A DNA stretch of 64,000 nucleotides from Bryopsis sp. KO-2023 (GCA_030272585.1 BSYQ01000005.1:4061501-4125500); one strand, 5' to 3'; positions 1 to 8,793 are shown, counted from the stretch's first letter. The notes: generated by a model from the sequence alone, not told the origin. Made by a program: numbers and translations.

Positions 1-1256
1 TGCATCCTCAGCAGTCGCTCTCCCTGGACAAAAAACTTCCGGGTGTCCTTTACAACACTCCTGCGAAACTCAATTGGTACAAGCTCTTGTCGTCCTGTCG
101 ACAAGTACGTCTTCATTGCATCCATTCGCGTTGCTGGCGTCGTTTCTTCAATCGCCAGGACTTCGACGTCCTCCAGGCTTGACGACTCATCATCCAAATT
201 AGTCGGCTCTTGTAAACGAGATAAAGCATCAGCGACGACGTTGGTGGTTCCCTTTTTGTATTGCACATGCAGATCATATTCTGCGATCATGATTGCCCAC
301 CGCGCCAATCTGCCTGTTGGAGCAGTTTGATTTAGTAACCAAACCAAAGCGGAGTGGTCTGTAAAAAACGTCGACCCGAACGCCCAGCAAATAATGGCGC
401 AGTCGCTTCAGAGCGACCATGATTGACAACAGCTCCTTTTCCGTGGTGTTGTAGTTTAACTCTGCACCCTTCAGATTTCGACCGATAAAGTAAATGGGAT
501 GGAATTCCCCATCATCCCCTTGCTGACTCAACTCGGCGCCCACACCTGTAGACGATGCGTCTGTCGTCAAACGAAAACTTCGTCCAACCTGTGGTCCTTG
601 TAAGACTAGCGCCTGTTGCACCTTTGCGATAAGCTGGTCGAACGCAAGTTGACACTCGCCTGTCCATTCAAAATCCTTGTCCTTTTTTAATAAGTCAAAT
701 AACGGCCTGGCCGTTGTCGCAAACGCTTCCACAAAGCGCCTGTAGTAGCCCACGAACCCCAAAAAACTTCTGACGCTGGTCACGTCGATTGGCACGACCC
801 AGTTCGTCAGTTTGAAGATCTTCGAGGGGTCTGGCTTGATTCCCTCACGACCCACGAGGTGGCCGAGGAAAGCTACTTCGGTTTTGAAAAAATCACACTT
901 CACTGGATTCAAACTCACGCCACCACGTTCGAAACGCTCAAATAACTCTTTTAGTAGTGTCATGTGATCGTTAAATGTCGGCGACCCTGCGCCCGTATCG
1001 TCGAAAAAGTTTGCAACTGCGCCGTTGCCTCCCTTCAGCCCGACGAGCCCTCTCAGAGCATATTCTGGTTCAGCTGGGCGTAAATCGCCGGTGCATTCTT
1101 CAGGCCAAACGGCATACGTAGGTAGGCGTATTTGCCGAAAGGCATTAGGAACGCCGTGAGACTGATTTAGTCGGGATGTAGCGGTACGACATGGTAATCG
1201 CTAAATCCGTCGAGTACGGAATACCATTCGTACACGCTGAGTAAGTCTAGCTGATC
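1..1256 (-). pseudogene. gypsy pol, RT palm/thumb and RNase H
   Basis: From about 1256 leftwards the minus strand reads the rest of RT: SVLDGFSDYHVVPL, MPFGLKNAPAIY and FFDDT (the catalytic box, with the first Asp of the usual YxDD replaced by an FFDD form). The thumb block FLGHLVGREGIKPDP and the RSFLGFVGYYRRF connection follow. An RNase H domain follows with TTDASSTGVGAEL and NTTEKELLSI. A one-base insertion in a T-run near 365 shifts the frame; the remainder of RNase H continues in the other frame to the left edge. Stops interrupt RT near 1165 and 1050. Confidence 0.8.
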
Positions 1257-1261
1257 TTCGA

Positions 1262-1548
1262 TGTTACGATATAAGATCCTTTGAGACGTTTGGAACAGGC
1301 GTATAAGACATAGGGTAGCTTCAGGGTAGCTTCATCAGGTAATGGGACGTAAGGTTTGGTCATGGAAGCTAAGGGAAGCTATCAGAAGGTTTAGAAGGTT
1401 TGGAATGTTCTAAAACAGGGAAGTTCACTAGGAACTTCTGGTTCTCCAGGTTCTTCATAGCTCCCTGTTCACATCACGCCTGAGTATATATTCCTTGTAT
1501 TCGAACGTTTTTTTAACTTTTTCCCATGGAGTAACCTTGACCGTGACA
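1262..1548. mobile_element. Solo LTR inserted in gypsy RT, TSD TTCGA
   Basis: This 287-bp segment begins TGTTACG and ends CGTGACA, so its ends are inverted (6 of 7 bases) with the TG...CA of LTRs. It is flanked by the direct repeat TTCGA at 1257-1261 and 1549-1553. Dropping the segment with one TTCGA rejoins the RT codons ...PIPHI and EDQLDLL in frame, which shows it is an insertion. It holds no coding sequence and includes a TATATATT-like stretch, as LTR promoters often do. I call it a solo LTR; a short non-autonomous element with 5-bp TSD is the alternative. Confidence 0.7.
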
Positions 1549-1581
1549 TTCGATGTGAGGGATCGGGTACGTGTTCGTCAC

Positions 1582-2263
1582 CAGACCTGGGCGCCGACCC
1601 GTTGGACCGGACCGGACAGGACCGGCAACCACTTTCTGGACCGGATTTGACCTTTCTTAGACAGGTCAAATCCGGTCTGGAAAGGTCAAATCCGGTCCAA
1701 GAAAGGTCAAATCCGGTCTAGTAAAGGCCACCTTTTCTAGACCGGATTTGACCTTTCCAGACCGGATTTGACCTTTCCAGACAGGTTGTCGCCTGTCTAG
1801 TACGGTCATACCGGTGTGACCTGTTTTAGACCGGTGTGACCCTGTTTTAGACCGATGTGACGCCCAATATGACCTGTTTTAGACCGACTCCAAGTCGGTC
1901 TGGACAGGTGGGCCGCCTGTCCAGACCGACCTGGAGCCGGTCTAAAACAGGAGAACAACCCTGTCAAGACAAGGTCGTTCCGGTTTTAGACAGGTCACAT
2001 CGCCGGTCTAATAAAGGCGAAATGTGGGTGTGACCTGTCTAAAAACGGAAAATCTGTCAGAAAACCGGTCCAGATTTCTGCAGATTTCCGAGGTTGACTG
2101 GACCGGAGTGGACAGGACCGGACAGGTCACAACCTGTCCGGTCTTGCAAGGACCGGCGTTTTTTCGTTGGACCGGACAGGACCGGACAGGTCAGCCGGTC
2201 CATGGACAGGTTGGACCGGACCAGACCGGTTTTTCGCTGCCGGTCCGGTCGGGCCCAGGTCTG
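1582..2263. mobile_element. hAT-like non-autonomous element, 8-bp TSD
   Basis: The 682-bp element has terminal inverted repeats CAGACCTGGGC (1582-1592) and GCCCAGGTCTG (2253-2263). It is flanked by perfect 8-bp direct repeats TTCGTCAC (1574-1581 and 2264-2271). CAG-type ends and 8-bp target duplications are the hallmarks of hAT transposons. The interior is crowded with degenerate copies of short motifs such as ACCGGACAGG, GACCGGTTTT and GGTCAAATCCGG in both orientations, resembling the subterminal transposase-binding arrays of hAT elements. There is no transposase; open frames across it are translations of the repeats. The right 120 bp recur almost identically at about 6925-7048. Confidence 0.85.
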
Positions 2264-2271
2264 TTCGTCAC

Positions 2272-2850
2272 GGAACGTCGATTCAGCGGGATGTAGTTGT
2301 GACACATCCTCAGCTGGTCATTTCCCTTTTTCGGTGCCAGGACGCACTGGGATCCCCATTCGCTGTCATCTTCTTGGATTAGTCCTGCCTCCAATAATTC
2401 GGTCACTTTTTTCTGTACCGCGTCCCTTTCTTTAGGTGATAGCCTGCGTGCTGCCTTGGGACAGTACGGCACTGCGTCCTTCTTTACTTCGATTCGCATC
2501 TGTAGTGACTCTGTTTCCCTCAACTCCTGCAGCGAGTGCGCAAAGAGTGACCCGTAGTCACACAACAGCTCGTGCGTCGCAGCGCGCTGTTCGTCTGTAA
2601 GCTGGTCCGACACTTTGAGCGTGTCGACGTTCTCGCGATCGATGTGCAAAGTCTCGATCAATAAGCTTTCGGCTTCCGACGAATCCGATCCCTCCTCAGA
2701 ATCGGTTTCCTTGATTTCCTGTTCTGGAATGTAGTAGAACTGCCCTGACTCATCGTAAATCGTATGTTGATCAGAGGACCAATCGGAGGTTGACTCAAAC
2801 TCGCGGTTGACTGCTCCTTTTCGTTCGGACCGTAGTTAACCAGCAAGGCT
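2272..2850 (-). pseudogene. gypsy pol, N-terminal part of reverse transcriptase
   Basis: On the minus strand an open stretch runs from an acidic linker through the RT entry region. It has a KKVTELLEAGLIQ helix, the WGSQCVLAPKK motif and a CHNYIPLNRRS motif, which are the usual opening blocks of Ty3/gypsy RT. The frame is cut at 2271/2264 by the hAT-like element. The same codons resume beyond the element at 1574 in the correct frame once one target-site copy is discounted. Upstream, near 2825, a one-base shift separates it from the linker that follows Gag. Confidence 0.75.
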
Positions 2851-2895
2851 AACTTTTGAAACGCCTTATTTAGATCCTGGATGTCTGTCGAAATA

Positions 2896-3461
2896 TCAGC
2901 TTTTCCTGGCTTGACGCGAGCCTCCCTTTCCGTTGCTGTTTGTCTGGAGTGTGTCCTTTGCGCTCAAAATCCGAGCGCACTCGAATCGCAGCGCTGTATC
3001 TGTTGCAGTCGCAAAGTCGACGACTGCAACCTCGTATAGTTTGGTCCGAACAGCGACGTCTTTCATCCCTGCGATCCAGAAACTCAAAATCGAGTCTAAA
3101 GTCGGACCTCCCGTCCAGCGGCTGTGAAGCGCTTGGAAACGCGCAGCATACCTCTGTAGGTCTTCTTTTTCTTTTTGCTTTACCGTATAAAGCATTTGTG
3201 CGATGTCGCTGTTAAACGTGAGGGGGCGGAAACGTGTGAGAAACAACTCCTTTACGTTACCCCAGGTGGCGGTTGCCACCTCCATCTTGCTGTGATTGGC
3301 GACGAACCATTGCAAAGCAGGTCCGTCTAACGAAACTCCAAATTGTGGAAGCGTTCCCCTTTCGTAGTCCACTCGTTTACTGTACAGACTAAAGCAAAGT
3401 GCTCCCGCCATTCGTCAGGGTCGGTCGACCCATCAAACCTCTTAGGTCTGATCTTTCCCAT
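2896..3461 (-). pseudogene. Gag-like fragment of the gypsy relic
   Basis: The likely start is the ATG at 3461, which opens with a short basic stretch and a FDGSTDPDEW motif typical of the N-terminal edge of retrotransposon Gag capsid domains. A frameshift near 3365 moves the reading into another frame, which then stays open to 2896. That part includes the capsid-type signature LDGPALQWF and a TRFRPLTFNSDIAQ stretch. No CCHC zinc knuckle is visible at the C-terminal end, where the frame stops and shifts again near 2880 before running towards pol. The fragment cannot encode a full Gag as it stands. Confidence 0.7.
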
Positions 3462-3843
3462 ATTGATACGCTTTCTTTTTCAAACTTCGTGTAGCGACGC
3501 TTTTACGCTCCGAAACCAACTGTCGCACAAACGTAATTAAAGTCGCAAATACAGGAGAATCCACAGACTTGTCGAAAAGCCTTTACAAAACCAAAAGATA
3601 CAAAGTTCGAAAACGTCCCCTCCTTAAAACTCGTCTCGACTTCTTGTTTTCCTAACGAAACTCCGTTGCTGCAGCTCAACACAAAACTTTCACAACCTGT
3701 TCCCATTCGTGTTAACTCTGCGCTGCCGGCGCACCAGGTGACCTACTGAAACATTTATTATTACTCTAATTACGTATAACCCCTATGCTGCGAGTTGATA
3801 GCATCGGTCGATTCCGATTTGAACGGAATTTGAACCGATCGAA

Positions 3844-4527
3844 CCGACTCCGATCCGATCATGATCGGAAATCGGGTGACGTACAAAGTAACCCCTGTAA
3901 GGTCCCAAGAACCCAAAGGAACCCAATGAGATTCGAACACCGTACCGCACAATATCGAGTCATTTACGCTAAGCACTAAGCCAAACGCACCACGATGGAT
4001 TTGTGACTGTTACAATAATATACCGTAAATTTACAGAATTACAAAAAGATTAAGGTATATTATTGCGACAGTCATGAACCCATCGTGGTGCGTTTGGCTT
4101 AGTGCTTAGCGTAAATGACTTAATATTGTGCGGTACGGTGTTCGAATCTTATTGGGTTCCTTTGGGTTCTTGGGACCTTAGAGCATCTCCACCGGTGTTC
4201 GCAGTTGCAGTTGCAGCTCGCGCACGTGCGAGTCGCTCGCCACAGTCATTGAGTATCGCCGCGAAATTACGTGAGTTCGACCCTCACTTTGGCTGTACGA
4301 ACTGCGCATCGCCTCAGTTCAGGGGGTCGAAGTGAGGCGATGCGCAGTTCGTACAGCCAAAGTGAGGGTCGAACTCACGTAATTTCGCGGCGATACTCAA
4401 TGACTGTGGCGAGCGACTCGCACGTGCGCGAGCTGCAACTGCAACTGCGAACACCAGTGGAGATGCTCTTACAGGGGTTACTTTGTACGTCACTCAAATG
4501 ACCGATCATGATCGGATCGGGATCGGT
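3844..4527. mobile_element. Large foldback element (long inverted repeat)
   Basis: The left arm (about 3844-4028) and the right arm (about 4050-4180, continued at 4472-4527) are near-perfect reverse complements over about 150 bp. They share GTGACGTACAAAGTAACC, CTTGGGTTCC-type, and GCACTAAGCCAAACGCACC segments, around a short AT-rich centre near 4040. The right arm is split by a second element at 4181-4468; without it the arm CTTGGGACC-TTA-CAGGGG matches the left arm exactly. The outer part of the arms merges into GATCGG repeats, so the true ends and target duplication are unclear. No open frame looks like a transposase. Confidence 0.7.
4181..4468. mobile_element. PIF/Harbinger-like foldback MITE, TSD TTA
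   Basis: This 288-bp element begins GAGCATCTCCACC and ends with the inverted copy GTGGAGATGCTC. Its two halves are almost entirely complementary around a centre near 4325. It is flanked by TTA on both sides (4178-4180 and 4469-4471); the uninterrupted left arm of the surrounding foldback shows only one TTA at this spot, which demonstrates the 3-bp target duplication. A TWA target and GAGCATCTCCA-type ends fit the PIF/Harbinger (Tourist-like) MITEs known from plants. It is non-coding. Confidence 0.8.
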
Positions 4528-4871
4528 GGTTAATCGGATTTGCGACAGATTGCCGATTAGCGACCGATCATCACCGACGCCGATTTGTGCGTGCCGATCA
4601 AGGACATTTGCCGATCATTTGATCGAACCGACTACACCGATCATGGGTTTGGTGTCTGATCGGATCGGGATCGTGATCGGACGATCGGTCCGATCAATGA
4701 TCGGAATCAAAACTGATCATCGGCATCGGGTTTGACTTCTCCGATCCGACTACGATGCCGATGTCGTTGTCGATCAACCGATCCGATCATCCGATCTGAT
4801 CGGTTTCAAAAAATCGGTCTTGGACCGATTTTTCCAAATTTTTCATGTACATTATATATATTTAGGTGGGA

Positions 4872-6506
4872 TCAACATCCATAGTATGCATGTGATGCTT
4901 GTGATGGTTTTGAACCTGAAGGGCCCTTTCTTGCAGAGCCTTGACCCGGATTCACCATGGGTGGTGGTAGTGAACCCATCCTGAATGGGGGCGGGCTGTC
5001 ATCAAGGAAATCCAGTTCCCCTTCATACAACCCTCCTAATGACCCCCCTGTCTCTTGTTCTCTATCTCCTCCTCCTGTTGCCCGGGGCACCTTCATCCTC
5101 TCCATGTCCTCCTCCCCCTCCCCCTCACCAGCGATATGCCTCAACCTCTTTCGAAGGTTCCCTAATGAACCTCCAAATATGTCCACCTGGTAACAAAATA
5201 GATACTTACTCCGTCCGGGAATAACTGTCCACTTTAGTTTGGGTAACAGTTCACGCGTGAAACGTCCAATTGATGTGAAATTTTGTGGGCAGCATCTCTG
5301 ATACACGTAGATGAAGCCCACAAAATTTCGGATCCATTGGTTTAGAGGCTGCGATGCAGTGGCTCCGAAACCAGAAACGAAGCAAAACCCCCATTTTCAC
5401 TTCGACGACTTTTATTTTTTGCATACCAAATTAGCCCAAAATTGTAAGATACTGTTATCAAGCAACAATATACACTTATTATAGTGTATCCCCAAAATTT
5501 GCTCTGAAAATTCCACCTGGCCTCTCGTGTAATGGGCTTGGCATTTCGTATCAAAGTCTCATTTTCTAGGCAGTTTGGTGACTTCCGCTCCTATTTTCGA
5601 GCGAACTGGCGCGAAAAGGTATCTTGAGTTCCGTTTCCGACTTTTGCGAGGTCGAGGTGGAGTTCGCGCATTGCGCCGCTATTTTTGGTTTCAGAGGTCG
5701 ACTTTCCCTCAGTTTTATAGTCGTCACGATTACCGAACGACGACATCATGCTTTACTCACTGGTTCAATTACGACGAAATTTTGTGAGCTCGCCACAGAA
5801 CATCTAAAGAATGTGTTCACAAAAGTTTGTGGCAAACGATGAACGTTTGACGTGTCAAAACGTTCACAGGAAGGTGAAAATGGGGGTTTTGCTTCGTTTC
5901 TGGTTTCGGAGCCACTGCATCGCAGCCTCTGAACCAATGGATCTGAAATTTTGTGGGCTTCATCTACGTGTATCAGAGATGCTGCCCACAAAATTTCACA
6001 TCAATTGAACGTTTCACGCGTGAACTGTTACCCCAAACTAAAGTGGACAGTTATTCCCGGACGGAGTAAGTACTATAAATTCCAGAGGTGAAGTTGCAAG
6101 GATAAAAAATAAATGCTATAAATTCCAGAGGTGAAGTTGTAAGGATAAAAAATAAATACTATAAATTCCAGATGTGAAGTTGCAAGGATAAAAAATAAAT
6201 CTTTAAATTGTTTCTCTGGTATGACATCTTTTCACCAACAAAAAATTATAACACCCTTACGTCCATGTCCGCCATGTCCTCCGTGAACACTTCCTTGGGC
6301 GGTGGGGGCGGCAGAATACTCGACGCTTTCGACGTCGGTGCCTTTTTTCCTCCCGCTTTTGACGCTGGTCCCTTTCTTCCTTCCGCTTTCGACGCCGGTC
6401 CCTTTTTTCCCTTTCCCTTCGCGGTGTCCACTTTTCCCCCCTCCGTCCCACCTCCCGTTTTCCCACCGGTCGTCTTCTTGTTGCGGAGCGTCATTTTTGG
6501 CGACAT
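4872..6506 (-). CDS. Two-exon gene, Lys/Ala-Pro-rich protein of unknown function
   Basis: Exon 1 runs 6506-6261 and ends at a GTAAGG donor. Exon 2 runs 5186-4872, after the acceptor TTGTTACCAG. Both junctions are phase 0, giving about 186 residues. The N-terminal half is basic and low-complexity, with repeated GPASKA-type units resembling histone H1 tails, followed by a proline run and an acidic EDMADMD. The C-terminal half begins DIFGGSLGNLRKR and is Gly/Glu/Pro-rich with an acidic patch ELDFLDD. I recognise no family. The 1.07-kb intron contains three 43-bp tandem repeats and a Stowaway-like MITE; the original intron was probably about 200 bp. The gene model rests on splice consensus and phase only, so expression evidence would decide it. 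Confidence 0.5.
5205..6070. mobile_element. Stowaway-like (Tc1/mariner) MITE in an intron, TSD TA
   Basis: The 866-bp element begins CTTACTCCGTCCGGGAATAA and ends with the inverted copy ...CCCGGACGGAGTAAG, flanked by TA on both sides (5203-5204, 6071-6072). The terminal arms are inverted repeats of about 195 bp (5205-5400 against 5874-6070). ACTCCGTCC-type ends with a TA target duplication match Stowaway MITEs of the Tc1/mariner superfamily. The 470-bp centre shows no transposase. It lies in the single intron of the 4872-6506 gene. Confidence 0.8.
6073..6201 (+). repeat. Tandem repeat, three copies of 43 bp
   Basis: Three head-to-tail copies (6073-6115, 6116-6158, 6159-6201) of a 43-bp unit starting CTATAAATTCCAGAGGTG differ at only a few positions. 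They lie immediately beside the Stowaway-like MITE inside the same intron. On the coding (minus) strand each unit ends in a pyrimidine-rich stretch plus ATAG, so each copy is a potential decoy splice acceptor. Confidence 0.9.
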
Positions 6507-6529
6507 CTTTCGTTGGCTTTCCTGGTGCG

Positions 6530-6557
6530 TGCGTACGTGCGTGCGTGCGTGCGTGCT
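6530..6557 (+). repeat. Short (GTGC)n microsatellite
   Basis: A run of GTGC/GTAC units lies just upstream (on the minus strand) of the start codon at 6506, in the presumed promoter or 5' UTR of the two-exon gene. Confidence 0.8.
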
Positions 6558-6659
6558 TGTTTGCTCTTGCGGTAGGCAGAATGATGCTAGGTTTTACGCG
6601 CATGCAGGGTTCCCTTTTATAGCTGTGACGTTCACACTTTCACACATCGCGCGAGGTTG

Positions 6660-7048
6660 GTTCCTATCCAGACCGGTTCTTTACCTTTCTGCGACAGGTA
6701 CTGTTTTGTCTAGAACCGGCGAATTGCATTGTCTAGACCGGTATTTAACCGGTCTTTGACGGGTTTGTATCGATCGATGACAGGTTGTGAGCCTGTCTAG
6801 GACCGGTGAGTGTGGTGGTTTGCCTGTCCAATACCAGAAAAACCTGTCGATTGCCGTTCCACGGTTTCGACAGGTTTTTCGGGCTCGGTGGACAGTACAG
6901 GACAGGACCGGTCGTGACCTGTCCGGTGTTGAAAGGACCGGCGTTTTTTCGCTGGATCGGACAGGACCGGACAGGTCTGCCGGTCCATAGACAGGTAGGA
7001 CCGGACCAGACCGGTTTTTTGCTGCCGGTCCGGTCCAGCCCAGGTCTG
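6660..7048. mobile_element. Second, partial copy of the hAT-like element
   Basis: The right end (about 6925-7048) is nearly identical to the right 120 bp of the element at 1582-2263 and finishes with the same inverted terminus GCCCAGGTCTG. Further left the same ACCGGT/CCTGTC motifs continue to about 6660, but the CAGACCTGGGC left terminus is absent. No second copy of the flanking TTTAAGAT can be found on the left. It is therefore a truncated or rearranged copy. It lies about 150 bp upstream of the start of the two-exon gene. Confidence 0.65.
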
Positions 7049-7267
7049 TTTAAGATGTCTAATCGCAAGAGAAAAACATTTTGTTCCACACAGTCTGATT
7101 ACAGTCTGATTATCGGAATAGATTGTTGTGAGGAAGTTAGGTTACTGGAATGGATGTGAAACGACGCTTGACAGAAACTGGGGAAGGTATTTATCGGGAA
7201 GGAAACTCGGAACAGATCTAACAGTGTAAGAGAATGTGACAGTTTTCTTTGTGGTAGTGGAAATGTG

Positions 7268-7344
7268 GGTTCAATGAGGTTCGAACTCGTGATCTTAAGA
7301 TCGCGAGTCTTATTATTTTTGTCCGAACCACTCGACTAAGTGGC
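7268..7344 (-). repeat. tRNA-like segment (SINE head or decayed tRNA)
   Basis: The minus strand contains a good Pol III A box (TAGTCGAGTGG) and B box (GTTCGAACC) at tRNA-like spacing, with an anticodon-arm-like hairpin around CTTAAG and a mostly paired T arm. The acceptor arm does not close well, so it is more likely the tRNA-derived head of a SINE or a decayed tRNA gene than a working tRNA. Confidence 0.4.
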
Positions 7345-7400
7345 AATTAGAGACGGTTAGTTGGGTGACTGACCGGAGTAGAGGGACATTGTGTGATTAT

Positions 7401-7436
7401 CAGAGTTATGCGCCGTTGCAACGGCGCACAACTCTG
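7401..7436. mobile_element. Miniature foldback A (36 bp)
   Basis: A near-perfect palindrome starts CAGAGTTATGCGCCGTTG and ends with the complementary CAACGGCGCACAACTCTG. It shares its ends with the copies at 7527, 8037 and 8164. Confidence 0.6.
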
Positions 7437-7526
7437 CATCACACCACACTCAATAAAGAGCGGATTTCACTCACACTTTGATAGCTCCCAGTCCTCGCAC
7501 CCACATCCCATCATTAGAAAATGTAT

Positions 7527-7648
7527 CAGAGTCGTGTCGACGTCGTTTTTGCGACAACGACAACGGCCGTTAACCGTTAACACCGTTAACCGATAACACC
7601 GTTAACGGCCGTTGTCGTTGTCGCAAAAACGACATCGGCACAACTCTG
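7527..7648. mobile_element. Miniature foldback B (122 bp)
   Basis: A palindromic element has ends CAGAGTCGTG and GGCACAACTCTG and long arms built of GTCGTTTTTGCGACAACG and GGCCGTTAACG segments, around repeated CCGTTAAC units in the centre. It is non-coding and shares terminal sequence with foldbacks A, C and D. Confidence 0.65.
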
Positions 7649-7675
7649 GTGATTATGTGTGAAAGAGTGAGAAGT

Positions 7676-7745
7676 GGTTCCGAGGAGGATTCGAACCTCC
7701 GCCACAACCGTAACTGGATATTGACTAAGTCCGCACTACAAGAGT
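7676..7745 (-). repeat. Second tRNA-like segment (probable SINE head)
   Basis: The minus strand shows a perfect five-pair T arm (GGAGG-TTCGAAT-CCTCC, with B box) and a weaker anticodon-arm-like hairpin around GACTTAGTC. A proper D arm and acceptor stem are missing, so a working tRNA is unlikely. Its neighbourhood of foldbacks suggests a tRNA-derived repeat. Confidence 0.35.
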
Positions 7746-8036
7746 AGTGTGGTGGTGGACTCGGCGTTCTTTGTAAAGATCCTTGTGTTATACCCCGTGT
7801 CCTTACAGAGAAGATGAAGGTGTTAACTGCCTTCATTCAAAATCGTCCCTGGCCAGCCCGATCCAACGCTCGTTTCACGCAGGAGGATCGGGATAATGGC
7901 CAGACACGCTATACATTTTCCTATCATTTGCAAGTAAAGAACTCTCCTTCCCATAATACGCCAAACCTCGTAGTCGGAGTGAGCGCGCCTAAGCGCGAGT
8001 GAGTGGCAAAATTGTGTGAGAAGAGTGACCCTGTGC

Positions 8037-8070
8037 CAGAGTTGTGCGCTGTTGCAACGGCGCACAACTC
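8037..8070. mobile_element. Miniature foldback C (34 bp)
   Basis: A near-perfect palindrome reads CAGAGTTGTGCGCTGTTG / CAACGGCGCACAACTC. It is almost identical to foldback A, 600 bp away. Confidence 0.6.
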
Positions 8071-8163
8071 AGGTGTGGGTGGGTGTGGGTATGGGTGTGT
8101 ATTTTTGACTCTAATTTTTGAGTGCTTCTGTGTAATGAATAATTTTTATTTTTTTTCGAAGGG

Positions 8164-8258
8164 AGAGTCGTGCCGAAGTCGTTTTTGCGACGACGACTTC
8201 GGCCGTTAACCGTTAACGGCCGTTGTCGTTGTCGAAAAAACGACTTCGGCACAACTCT
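8164..8258. mobile_element. Miniature foldback D (95 bp)
   Basis: A palindrome starts AGAGTCGTGCCGAAG and ends CTTCGGCACAACTCT, with the same GTCGTTTTTGCGAC and GGCCGTTAACG arm segments as foldback B but a shorter centre. Confidence 0.65.
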
Positions 8259-8663
8259 GCCCTGTGCGCCTTGCCTGACGGCGGAGGCGAGGGGATCCTC
8301 CGGGAGAGTCCCGAAAAGATGTTTCTTACAAGAAATGTTTGTTTTTACCACATGATTGTTGTCCTATCCGCTAAATTTCCCCCAACTATCTCACCCTGGG
8401 GGTGTGAAGTTCAACACAAGCTGTTTGAGATTCATTTGAGATCTGTGTGAGAAGTTACGAACATTTTATTCTAACGTATTTTTTCGTATTTTTTGCGTAT
8501 CATTTTTTACATTATTAGTACGATTGTATTTTATTGTTCTTTTCGCGTATTGTGACGCCCTGGTATATAATGACGCTAGCCACCCAACAATCGGGTGTAC
8601 CCCCGTTACTCCGACTCCGCTAACTCCGACTCTGTATGTCAGACCGAAAAAAAAGGGGGGGTT

Positions 8664-8690
8664 GGGTTTAGGGTTTAAGGTTTAGGGTTA
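8664..8690 (+). repeat. Interstitial telomere-like motif
   Basis: About four degenerate units of TTTAGGG occur in a row (GGGTTTAGGG, then TTTAAGG, then TTTAGGG). TTTAGGG is the plant and green-algal telomere repeat. Confidence 0.55.
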
Positions 8691-8793
8691 GCGCGACCGG
8701 CGCGCCAAGCGAGTGGGCTAAACAAAAGCGGGGTAGACCGACGCGACTGGCGCGCGCCAAGCGAGTGGGCTAAACAAGCGCGGGGTAGACTGG
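8691..8793 (+). repeat. GC-rich tandem duplication, about 50-bp unit
   Basis: Two copies of a unit containing GGCGCGCCAAGCGAG, TGGGCTAAACAA and GCGGGGTAGAC lie head to tail next to the telomere-like motif. No gene is visible between 8260 and 9150. Confidence 0.8.

Larger units (their letters stand above)
1..3461 (-). mobile_element. Decayed Ty3/gypsy retrotransposon (gag-pol relic)
   Basis: Reading leftwards from about 3461 the minus strand shows Gag, then reverse transcriptase (RT), then RNase H, which is the Ty3/gypsy order; integrase would lie beyond the left edge. The copy is dead. Gag and pol contain frameshifts (about 3365, 2880, 2825, 365) and stops in RT (about 1165 and 1050), and two younger elements sit inside RT. 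No protease motif is visible between Gag and RT, so an internal deletion is likely. A possible primer-binding site starting TGGTGCGCCGGC on the minus strand lies near 3735-3748, two bases after a CA that could end the 5' LTR; the LTR itself is not delimited because repeats follow. Assignment to Ty3/gypsy is confident; boundaries are not. Confidence 0.85.
3735..4860. repeat. GATCGG/CCGATC-rich repeat block with nested foldbacks
   Basis: Around 3800-3870 and again at 4500-4830 the sequence is packed with GATCGG, CCGATC and CGATCATGATCG motifs in both orientations, much like the CCGGTC arrays of the hAT-like element but with a different motif. The block surrounds the foldback described separately and ends in an AT-rich stretch near 4850. 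I see no coding sequence. It may be the body of another non-autonomous transposon with subterminal repeats, but I could not find its outer termini or a target duplication. Confidence 0.5.

Noticed and set aside
2024..2435. Open frames on both strands with RTGQDRTGQ-like repeats
   Set aside because: They are translations of the CCGGTC/CAGGAC motif array of the hAT-like element, present in several frames at once.
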